Shown here piece after piece: positions 33,501 to 45,500 of a stretch of DNA of 64,000 nucleotides. The position numbers and the translations under genes were made by a program. Position 1 is the first letter of the stretch. Each line of letters begins with the position of its first letter. Source of the DNA: Phlebotomus papatasi (Eukaryota > Arthropoda > Insecta > Diptera > Psychodidae); NCBI RefSeq assembly GCF_024763615.1, contig NC_077224.1, forward strand, positions 372,001 to 436,000, written 5' to 3'. Under the pieces are notes generated by a model that was given only the letters and a program-made list of their open reading frames with translations, did no database searches and was not told the DNA's origin.

Positions 33501-36500
33501 AATAGTTTCTTTATTCAAGAAGAGTTCTCCATACCAGTGAAATTTTAGATCTTTTCCTCTAGAATTTTCCGTCCGGGAGTGAAGATTTGTGGAAAATGCG
33601 CAAGTTTGCAGGTGAGAGACCAGTTTAAGATCGAGTGTTAGGAATCTCCCGGCCGGGGGAAGACTTTTTTGACATTTCCAGAAGTGTTCTTCAAGAAATG
33701 GCTTTTCAGTGCAATTCTCGGCTTTTCCACTAGAATTCTCCGTCCGGAAGTAAAAATTTGTGGAAAATGAGAAACTCTGTAGGTGAGAGACCAGTTTAAG
33801 ATCGAGTGTTAAGAATCTCCCGGCTGGGGGAAGACTTTTTTGACATTTCCAGAAGTGTTCTTCAAGAAATGGCTTTTCAGTGTAATTCTCGGCTTTTCCA
33901 CTAGAATTTTGCGTCCGGGAGTGAAAATTTGTGGAAAATGAGAAACCTTATAGCTGAGAGATCAGTTTATGATTAGGTGTTAGAAATCCCCTGGCGAAAA
34001 AAACCCTTTCCAGTACAATTTTGGACGTTTTTCACTAGAATTTTCTATCATGGAGTGAATACATTGTAGTAGTATATTTTTTTGCTTATATTTTCAGAAT
34101 GATATCTAAGTCAAGCGAAACTTATCGTATTACAGCCGAACGCATGTTTCCCGTCTTCTGAATACATTTATTCGAGATACTGAGGAGCAAGTAGAATCTC
34201 TTCCTCCCAACAGTCCCACAACATCACACCCGCTAGAAGAGCCTACGACATCTTTTCCACCAGAAAATCAAGCAACATCATTTCCCCCCGTAGAAGATCC
34301 ATAATCTGACGATGCCCCATTTGTTTCCGATTATGCATGTGCCGCTTCTGAAGATTCTCCTGGCGAACAATCCACCTTGACTGCAGAAAATTTAAAGCAT
34401 AGCATTTTTGGGCCTTTTTTTTAGAAGAAAATAACATCAAACCTGACCTTACAAAGGTTCATGGCCGATGACTTGGTGATGAAACTCAAGTTTGATCACG
34501 CTCCAGAAACCCAAAAGCAATACTAAAGGCATCAAGGACATCAAGGATTACAATTTCTATAAAGTATGGAAAGGCATGTATCAACAATAATTTCCTTTTA
34601 CGATAACCTATAAAATTGGACTTTTTTCTCTAATATTTAATAATGTAATTTGGCTGCACATTTAGTTTGCAGAGTTAAATTATTTTATATAGATATAGTT
34701 CTATTTAAAAATAAGAAAAAAGCCCAATTTCAAAGGTACCCCTTTTCAAAGTTGCCCCACTTCCCCCTATATTAAAAAGGAAATTTTAGTTTTAATTGAG
34801 TTTTTGTTTGTTCTATATTTTTAGAAGCGTCAACAGCTTCTGACATTGATTTTGCGAAGTCAATGAAGCGCCAAATTCGTGCAGCAAAATCTCGAAAGTA
34901 CTCTGCGAAATATCAGGCAAGTAAGTTGCAGAAAAAGACAGAATCAGCAGAGCAGGAGAAGCAGTCGTCATCTGGAACATCATCCAGCTCTGATTCGGAG
35001 AATAATAATTAACTGTCTTATTATTGATTCTCCGCAATCCTAAGTCATCCTTTTTTAAAACTTAAATAATAATAATGATTTATGTTTTTATATTGCTCTG
35101 GATTGGCAAGTTTATTTTTTTTTTGAATATTTATAGAAAATTCCTGAAGTGAATGCCATCCATTATTTTTTTTTAAATTTTGTATTGATTTCATGAGAAT
35201 TTTGAGAGGAATAAAATATTTTGAATTCAAAATTTTTTTTTATTCTGAAAATTCCTTAAAAAAATGCCGAGAATATCTGCTGAGTGTGAGCTAAAATCTC
35301 AGCATCTAGTTCGGGTGACTGGCCACCATGAGCGCTGATCCGTAACATTTTCATATATTGCCTCAGCACTAATTTCATACAACCTCGCTGAGATTTTAGC
35401 TCAGTAATCAGCAGCTTTCAGCGCTGAACTCAGCTAACGGTGTCAGCCGGGATTTTTGACCCTTTAATTAAATTCAAACTATACCTAACATATAACGGTC
35501 TTTGTGTTAATACATCCTAAAATGAATAAATATTTGAAAGCAAAATGAATTCATTGACTATTCGAAGATAACATACATAATTTTAATTAATTTATTTCCA
35601 TGGCCGAAATTACACTCAAAGTGGCCGAAATTAGAAGCTGGCCGAAATTTGGCACACTTCCCCTATATGAGCATTCAACGGAAGAAATTTTACTCTCCCA
35701 AAGTTCTCACCGATCTACTTAGTCTGAATGCTTGTTTTTTGACTAGAAGACAAAATGTTTTTGGCAACGATTTCCGGTCTCACTGGCCCCCTCCTCCTAT
35801 GTCTTCATTAAATTAACATTGTTTAGAGTTTTTTTCCTTTTTAAAACCGTGTTTACTTTCTCGAAAATAAATTCAAGAAATTTTTATTCCTTTTCGAATA
35901 TATTTCAGAGACAACCCAGACAAATATTTCGTCTATATTTAATATCTATGACTGTAACCGTGATATCACACTAGATAATTTCACATTAAAATTTTAATGT
36001 GATTCACAATAATTGTTGCTGATATGTGTCTTAATGTTCAATTTTTGTTTAGAGCTTTTAGAAATTGATTCACTTAGTGATAAAAAAGTGGACTCGAGTC
36101 ACAAAAATTGATTTAAATATATTAAAATAGCATAAGTACGATTGATAATTAATGAGCAAATTTATGAGCAAAATTTGCTCATTAAATTTTCATTTCAATT
36201 TCAATTTTGCACGACGTAAAAGTAGCATACAGGAGGAGAATTTCCTCTTCTTCACTGAAATTACTCATTTTCACTCACACGACTGAAATGCTTTAAAAAC
36301 AAAATCATTCATTTGACAGCCCGCGTGTCCTCGTGACATTGAGCAATTCTAGCAATGTGTCTTGACTAAATCAGCGATTTCGAGTGATTCTAGAAATTTT
36401 AATGAGCAACTTTTCACTTTAAATTTAATGTGAAAATTTCTAGTGTGATAACTCCGTAAAGTTAATTTCTCTTTGAATTATTCAAGGTCGAGGTTAGATA

Positions 36501-39500
36501 TTTTTTTTATAATTTCAAGATTAGTTCAATAACGTCTTTTTGTTTAACTCTAAATTTTTAGAAGAATTTCTATTGGTTCATTTATAAAATATCATATAAG
36601 TGCAAAAAATATTGTGCTCACTTTTACGATTTGCCAAGCTACTGCTGCTGTCGAAGGAACTGGATGCTGATTCCTCACTGAATCTTGCAATATTGTCTTT
36701 CTGACGCCGTTCAGAACTTCTTGTACTGATCAAGTGAGAAATTGGATTTCCCGACTTGTTACGATCATTTTTCGGAAGTGGCGCATTCCGTTTGTCGCTG
36801 TTCAACACTGGAGCTACATCTCCAGCAACAGCTGGCCAATTTGGCCCAAGAATGTCAATCAAATCAACTTCGCTGGTGTTGGATCTTGTGGCATGATCCA
36901 CAACAATCACCTCACTCTCATTCTTTTCAGACTCCTTGATGTCAGCCTTGTCGATCACAACGATATCGCGATCTTTGAGACTAAGGAATGTATTGGGCTT
37001 TACACCGGGTACGGAATGGGGTTTCCTCTTATTAACTTTGGAGAGGACATTTTTGGAGATTTCAGCCTCTTTCTGTTTCTCCAAATTCCTCTCATAATTC
37101 TCCACATATTTTACATATTCTTCACTGTTTGCCAGTGGCTTGGTGCCATTCAATTGGGCTGATTTCACGCGTTCAGCCTCGTCGTCCCTCCTTAAGTTGG
37201 GATTTGAATACGACGAAGAAATACTCTGAAGCAAATAATGAAATTGATTAAGCGTTTCTTAATCAATTTTGCCAATTTTAGTTGTGTTTATCTTAAACAC
37301 AATTGCGAAATAAAACAATGTGTAAACGTAAACCAATTCACATAAATTTACGCCTTTTTGAAACGATTAATTTGATTCTTTATAAAAGAAAAGAAACGAA
37401 GCTCAATTGATCAATAAAACGTACTTTACGCAAAATTCACATTCTATCTTTAGAGATAAGAGAAGGAAAGGAGATCTTTGAACTTTATCAAAAGATAAAG
37501 AACATTGCAAAAAAAACTCACCTTACGATTGTCCAAATCCATTTCTGAATCACGACCGGCAAGCGGTGACAAATCTCTGGCCCTGAAAGCGGTTACGTCT
37601 GCATTGAGAGACAATCTCTTCAGTGAATCAGATTTCTCAGCATTCTTTCGGGAACTCCTCAACGTAGCAAATTGATCCTTGGCTTCTTGTACGCGATCAA
37701 CGGTCAAACAAAAAATCCCATTGAGGAGACCTTTCGTGGAGCGTCTAAATGATTTAGAATCCGAGGACAATTCAATAAAATTCGCAGGCAGAACTAGAGC
37801 AAGAGCCGGATCGCATGACATATACTTTCCCAGATACTGCAGCTCATTGGCTTGAGGTGATTCTCCGAATTTAATGTTCTATCGACAAAGAAATGAATTC
37901 TCTGATTAAAAAAAAACTAGGAAAAAGATTTCTTGGGTTCTAGTGCTTTTGAGATCTCTCAATTTAAAATACGTAAAATAATTGAATGATGCAAAAATGT
38001 CCAAGTTTCGAAGGCTCTTTACTAAAACTTTTATTTTCGGAAGAAAATAGTAATATATTTCGTGAAAAAGCGTCCTCAATTTTAAGTCACGCCCATCTTA
38101 TGAGCTTATAAAAAAGGAGGGACTAAAACGAAATTTTACTTTTATCAATATTTAAGTAAACATTAGCATTTTAATTTTATCAGGTATTTCTCAATAATAA
38201 ATTAATATGCTCCATGCTCCGCCCTCTTGAATACTTTCGGAAAAAAAACGAAAACAAGTTAACCCATTCCTTACCATGGTATTATACATCATACGCAAAT
38301 TGAGTGATTTTAGTTTATTTATTTCTCGGCAATTTTTATCCGAATTACTCTCGGGAATGGACTTTTAGTAACTTTAGTTCTTCAATTACTTGGGGAAAAT
38401 ACTCCGACAGAGATGAAAATACATTTTGTTGTTCTTTTCTTGCTTCGCGGAAAGTCATGCAAAATTTTTGCTCAAAATGGCGGACGGAAAATACGACGTC
38501 CCGTCGAATTTGTTAAAATTGACATCTTTCCTGTTATATTGTTTGTAGACTCCATTTCAATTCGAATTAAAACACTCAGAACAGCTTTTTACGTTTTTCT
38601 TTATTTCGTCCACTCTCTTTGGCGTCCAACTCAAGTCTGTCTGTCCTTCGTTGTTCGTCCGTCTTCGTCTGTTATAAGCCATCTCGCGGCAATTATCCTA
38701 AGTATCGTCCGTCCCGTCTGACCACAACTCGGCCGACCTAACTAGGGATCGACCCGATCCCAACGTCATTTTGTTTCGTCATGTCACCTGTCGTCTACTT
38801 AACATCTAACATTTTTCTCTTTTTTTTTTTCTTTTCTTCAAAAAGTCCAGTGAACATCTAATCTAATATAAAAATACTATAACTATCAAAATTCACACTT
38901 CATTCTCATCAGTGGCGTGATCCGCCCAACTCCTGCCCTGTATACAGTCTGGGGATCTCCATAGTCTCAAATTTTTTGATTCAATAACTCCGTTATAAGG
39001 AATTTGTGTAACTTGACAGTTTTCAACATCTCTTACTACATATCGGTCATGAGGCAAAACTTTGTCCACCACGTAGGGACCCTTGAATTTAGGAATAAGT
39101 TTCTTGTTTGTACCTGCCGTAGTATCAACATTTCGTAGCAAAACAAAATCGCCCTCTTTATAAACCAACGGATTCTTGTGGATCTTCTCGAACTGCCTCA
39201 GATTTTGCTTCTGGACTTGTTCTATTTTCTTCGACGCGGATTCTCTCAGAGCACTCAAATCTCGTAGCTCATTATTTAACTCTTTAGCATCCAAATGCTC
39301 AGTCAAATGATCTACCTCTTCTCCCCTCTGTTCCACACCAAAAAGAACCTTGCTTGGGGTGGTTCCAATTGAACGATGAAAAGAATTGTTAATAGAAAAT
39401 TCGACTTTGCTCAACTGGCGCACCCAGTCTGCATGTTGAAGAGGTTCGCTAAGTTTCCCTAACATCGGAGTAATAACCCGATTAACACGCTCTACCTGCC

Positions 39501-42500
39501 CGTTTGCTTGTGGGGACGCTGTTGCCACTTCTACATGGGCAATATTCCGTTCGGCAAGGAAAGACTTAAATTCATTCGAGCGGAAACAACTCCCTTGGTC
39601 TGATATGATTCGCACTGGTCGACTATAATAGTCAAAGAATTTTTTCAACGCGCAGCACACTTCCTTCGTGCTTGTTGACGAGACAGCATAAATTCGCGTA
39701 AATTTCGTAAATCCGTCAACCACTACTAAAATATGCTTCCTTTTTGATACTAGCGAAGGCAACGGCCCGAGATGATCGATATGCAGAGTATGAAAAGGCA
39801 CTGGGTGTTTTGGAATATTATACAAGGACTGCATATTGCTTCGCGCGGGAGTAGAGTAAAAGAGGCACTTCACACAATTTTTCACATAACTGTCAATTTT
39901 CTCTTTCATCCCCGGAAACCAATAGTGAGTGCGCAATTTCTCATAGGTCTTTTGCGAGCCAAAATGTCCGATTTTCTCATGAATTTGTCGAATCAGATTC
40001 ACTTCCATTTCTCCCGGTACGTAAAAGAATAACTTCCCTCTTTGATCGCGTCTATAAACCAAACCGTCTTTCAAAGCAAACATTTTATTATCTTCCTTCT
40101 CCAACTTGACCCTCAAATCTCTAATCATCTTATCCCTACTCTGAGTCGCACTCAGTTGAAAATCTATATCATCACAGTCAACGGCCGCTATTGGATAACA
40201 TCTACTCAAAGCATCAACATGATGCATCCTTGTCCCACTTCGGTGGACTATTTTATAATCAAAGTTTTCCAATTCAAGCGCCCATCGTTGAATACGTGGG
40301 CTATCTGATCGGTGATTCAACGTCATCGCAAGTGAGCTACAATCTGTAACAATCACAAAAGGTATCCCTTTTAAATAAACTCGAAAACGACTCAAGGCAT
40401 AAATTATTGCCAAAGTTTCCAACTCATACGAATGGTACTTTGATTCTGCTTTAGACGTACTTTTTGAGAAGTACGCTACTGGATGTAATTTCTGATCATT
40501 TTGTCGCTGAAGCAACACAGCTCCAAATCCCAACGAACTCGCATCAGTATGTAGTTCTGTCTCTCTCTTTGGATCGTAAATGGCCAAAACTGGCGAAGAA
40601 ATCAAACGTCTCTTTAACCCCTCATAAGCCTCTGCACAAGAATCATCAAAATCAAATCGCGCATCTTTTTTAAGAAGAGACAGCAAGGGACGAGCAATAG
40701 TTGAAAATCCTGGAACAAATCTCCGGAAATAAGCACAAAGTCCCACGAAAGAATGGACTTCCTTCACATTCTGTGGCGTTGGATAGTTTTGGATAGCTCT
40801 CAGATGGTCCTCGCTAGGACGAATTCCCTCTGAAGATGCCTGGTATCCCAAATATTCGATCGATGAATACCCCAATTTGCACTTTCCCATTTGAATAATC
40901 AACCCATTCTCTGCCAAACAGGAGAGTACTTGCTCTAGCGTTTTCAAATGCTCATCGAAATTAGCGCTCGCTAATAGAATGTCATCCATATACACCACTA
41001 TTTGCCCTCCTTCAATGAACTTCCGCAAAACTCTTGTAATAAATCTCTGAAATACACTGGGGGCATTCTTGAGCCCAAATGGCATTCGCAAGTACTCATA
41101 TTGGCCCTCTGGTGTTACGAATGCAGTATACTGTATGGAATCTTCAGCCATCTTCACGTGATGGAAACCGCTCTTCAAATCAATCAGACTGAAAACACTC
41201 TTGCCTCTCAAATGCTCTAGGCAATCTTCAATTAGCGGAAGTGGATAGTTATCCCTAACCGTGAGATTATTCAGTGAGCGATAATCGACACACATTCGTG
41301 TATCTCCACTCTTCTTGTCTACAAGAACGATTGGTGAAGCATAAGGAGAATCACTTGGCCTAACTATTCCTTGCTCACACAGATTATTGACAATTTCGCG
41401 AACTTTTTCCCTATCAGAATAGGCCAGTCTACGTGGGCGAAAATAAAAAGGGACATCACTTGTCAATCGAATTTTCATTTCAAAATTATAAGATTTTCTC
41501 TCTTCACAAAATTTGTCATGATAATGCTCTTGGACAAGTACTCTCAATTTATCTTGACATTCTTCAGACAAATCTGGACAAATGCTCACATCAACCAAAG
41601 CTCCAATAAAATCGTCTTGCTTTGTGAAACTATTTGCTTCAGAATATTCAATAATAAATGCCAGCAAGGTTTCATCATCCCCAAATACATCTTCTACGTC
41701 ACTAATTTCTACAGTTTCACTCCCTTCATTATGCTCAAATTCCTGAACCTCTTCAAGAGAAACTACTTCCTTTATTTCACTCAGTTTATTCTCTCTCTCG
41801 CTCTCAAATAACTGATCTTTCTCTTGCCTCCCACTGAAATTGCTTTCCCTCTTCCCCTCATTTAAAATAGTTTGGTCCTCAACTTTACTCAGATCTGAAA
41901 TTTTAACTTCACTCTTCAATTCATCAAGCAAATTCTTTGCAGTTTCAAAACCAACACCATCCGCTGGTTCATAATTGGACAAAGTACACATGGTCAAATT
42001 CTTTTCTTTTGAGAAATTTTCAGGCTTCTTGGGTACAAACTCACTATTCATAAATGTCAATTGGATTCCCAGTAGTTTCAAAGCATCTCTGCCCAACAAA
42101 ATCTCAAATGGGGACACTTTGTCAGGGACAATAATTAATTCAATGGATTTGCAAACTTTTAGCAGTTGCACTGAGCAAATAATTTTTCCAAAGCTTTCAA
42201 TTTTAACCCCACTTAGTCCCCGATAAGGTAAAATTGTGCACTCACGTTGAGGCAGAAGCATCTCTGGCACTTTTGACCTTTGAATTAAACTAATTGGACT
42301 GCCCGTATCCAACAGAGAAGAGAGACTGATAGTGATCCCCAAACCAGAACCAGGATTGAACGTCACACTTACCGGCTGATGAGAAAGAAGTGGCTTAGTC
42401 TCGTCACCCTCTTGAAAATTCCCATTTTCCCCATCGTCAACTGCTGCTGTAGTCTTCGGCTTCCTGTACAGTGGGCAATCCGGATCACGTTCACGTCTAG

Positions 42501-45500
42501 GCTTTGGACATCTCCAGGAAACGTGGTCAGGCTCAGAGCAATTATAACAACGGGGTTTATTTCCACTCTTAGCAGCAACATCGGAAGCCAAAGAGGCTTT
42601 GGATGTGTCCCCACTCGAAGAAGGATTCTTCAAAATGTTTCTTTCATAGCGACGCATTGCCAACTTCAATTCGTCCAAAGTCCTGCAGCCTGCAATCATC
42701 GAGATATTTGATGATTGATCCTGAAGTCCCTCGATGATAGCGCAAATGATATCCTCTTCCGGAATAGGGTATCCGGAAACCATGGCTTGAATGGCCAAAA
42801 CGTACTCTTGACAGGTTTCATCTTGCTTCTTTATCCTCTGCTTGAGTTTTTTCAGCACCTCTCTCACAGTCTCATGCTGTCCAAATTCTTTGATGAGGGC
42901 TGTTTTCAAATCTCTCCACTCTCTGAAGCGTTGAGTACGAGTGAGGATTTTTGCTGGGCCAGAATCAATAAGACGCCGGGCAAAAACCAAACGGGATTTT
43001 GGTGGCACTTCGAAGTCTTCACACACTAATTCAAAATCCTCAATCCACTGCTGGATCTTGTATCCATCATCTCCAGAAAAATGCTCCACTGCATTCTCAA
43101 TGTCTTTGAATGAGCATTTTAGCTGATTTTCACTCTTTGAGACACTCAAGGCGCGCAATAATCCACCCAAAATTGCAATGACATTAACGTTGTCACGGAA
43201 AGGGACGCTATTTTCGAGGTGATTAACACTGACGCTCGATTCAGCATAATTTTCCACCGAATTTTGGGGCTTCGCTTGCATTGTTCCCTCATAATTGGAC
43301 GCACTCTCAACACCTGAATCAGTGTCGGCTCTTTGATTGATATTTGGTAAGTTTTCAGGGGAGTCTCCAGCAGAAAAGCCCTTGGCGTCTTTTCTGCATT
43401 TTCCCGCCATCGGCAAGCCCACGACGACTCTCTTGAAAATTTTTCGAATCTGCATCATCGATGCTGTGGGCGGAACTTCTTCCCCCATTTCACTCAGGAT
43501 TTCACTCACTTCACTCATTTTTTCCAGGCTGGGAGCCAAGCTCAACCCCACACCTGAAGTTGTAGACTCCATTTCAATTCGAATTAAAACACTCAGAACA
43601 GCTTTTTACGTTTTTCTTTATTTCGTCCACTCTCTTTGGCGTCCAACTCAAGTCTGTCTGTCCTTCGTTGTTCGTCCGTCTTCGTCTGTTATAAGCCATC
43701 TCGCGGCAATTATCCTAAGTATCGTCCGTCCCGTCTGACCACATGTTATACGATTTTTTCGCATATTTCTAATGAAGCTGGTCTTATCCAACTCCACTTA
43801 GCCCCCACCCCTTTCCGCCATTTTGAAACACTCCTAAATTTTGTTTTCTCAACAACTCAGCTCCCATGGCATGGATCGGTTTCAAATTTTAGTATGTTAT
43901 AGCTGGGTCTAAAAGCTTTCGATTAAACAAAAATAAGCCCCCGGACCCCACTGACCCGAGCTAGAAAGGGTCAAAAATTGAATTTTAAAATGACCATATC
44001 TCCGGTTCTACGAAGCGAACACAGTTAGCCAAAAAAATCACCGTTTTCAGCATATTTTTGCTGAAAACGCCGCTTTTTTTAGCTGACTTTGCTCCCTGGG
44101 TAATTGTCGGTATTTGAAAAATTTTGGTGTTTTGGAAAGCTCTCGTGGAATACTACAACTCTTTTGAGACTCTAACTTCATCCAATTTAATCGAAAGTCG
44201 GGTTAAGCGAAATCAATTTTCTAAAATTCGATGTCAAATATTTCGAAAACTAGACTATACTCTTTCTTTGAATTTTAGTATGTTATAGCTGAGGTCAAGA
44301 CCTTTCCAATGATAGGTCTCACACTTACTCCTCCCTCGATCTTCCCTGACCTGAACTATATTAGAAAAACTTAAATTTTGAATATAATTTCTTATTCGAA
44401 AGTAGCCCACCTGCTCCTAGCACTTAATTCGACGACTAGCGCTCGAAATCTGACTTGCTTACTAGCATGTTTTTCTCTTGAAATCAAATTTCAATTTTTA
44501 CTCATATTAAAATGGAATTTTGTTATAGTAGAGGAGACCGAGGCAGAATTAGCCAGCAAATAAAATTTTTCATTGCGTATAATTTGTACAAAAAATGTCT
44601 GTACCAGGCTGAAAAATATTTCAATTAATAGGAAGGGATGCATTTACTTCGAATAAGTAATGGTTTTCTCAATATTCTTTCTAAGGAAGGCTATAACATA
44701 ACATACCACTACTGTGTAATACCATGCGTGGCTAATTCTACCCCGGTCTCCCCTATGCACAAGTATTGGGCAAGGAAATAGTTAATATGTTTAGGAGATC
44801 TTAGTTAAAATATTGTACCACTCGTACCAAGATCTGATTGCAAATACTATTTTAAATAATCATTGTTATTCCATGATTTATTATAGATTTCATTATTTAT
44901 TAAATAAATATTGAGAATTCATTAACCCTTTAAGGACGATTGGGTCACAGGTGACCCAAAAAAAAAACTTTTCCTACGGCCATCTAAAGTCATGTTTCGC
45001 TCTAAAAAGGCGGAAAAAAGATTTTTTCTGACTCCCAATTTTAAACCTTCTCGACCTTAAAGGGTTAAAGCCCAGCTTCTGGAAGTTCTGGGCAAAAATT
45101 TCTCAAGGACGGAGCATTGAGTACAAAACTTTCTTCCTAACTAAAGATTGTCAATAAAAAAAATTAAAAGAGATAAACTAGGTTTCGTAAATTATGCCCA
45201 GCGCACAACAAATTTTGTTAGTAAACATGTTTTCAAAATTTCATATAAGAGTGAGGGAGATAACTAGATCTAGGTCTCACTCACACTCATTGAAATGTCA
45301 AAAACATTTTTACAAAACAAAAGTTACTGTGCGTTGGCCATTATATCCATAATCAGTAAAAAAATATCAATATTATGGAGAAAATGCAAAAGAAATATTA
45401 AAAGTTTTTACAATTCATCCAATAAAAGAGAAACATTTTAAAGTACCCCAAAAGAAAGCAAATTCAGACCACATTTTAGAACCCAAATGCAAAATGTTAG

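Larger units (their letters stand above)
33143..35451. mobile_element. 2.3 kb inverted-repeat DNA element with CTCAGC-rich ends
   Basis: Ends CCCGGCTGACACC and GGTGTCAGCCGGG are perfect inverted repeats. The next ~150 bp on each side are rich in GAGCTAAAATCTCAGC-like words, forming long subterminal repeats. It is inserted in a piggyBac-like MITE. The interior has three 171 bp tandem units (33571 on) and exon-like coding scraps at 34140-34305 and 34824-35011. No transposase was recognised, so the superfamily is unknown. Confidence 0.7.
38544..43743 (-). mobile_element. Ty3/gypsy LTR retrotransposon, apparently intact
   Basis: Oriented on the minus strand: 5' LTR 43743-43561, 3' LTR 38726-38544, each 183 bp and identical, beginning TGTGGTCAG and ending TCTACA, flanked by the 4 bp duplication TGTT. 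One uninterrupted gag-pol frame spans almost the whole interior. Identical LTRs and an open frame imply recent transposition, possibly ongoing activity. No envelope frame is present. It sits in CYLD intron 1 in the same orientation as the gene. Confidence 0.95.

Noticed and set aside
39772..43126. Several plus-strand frames over the gypsy element
   Set aside because: They are antisense shadows of the 1559-codon polyprotein.
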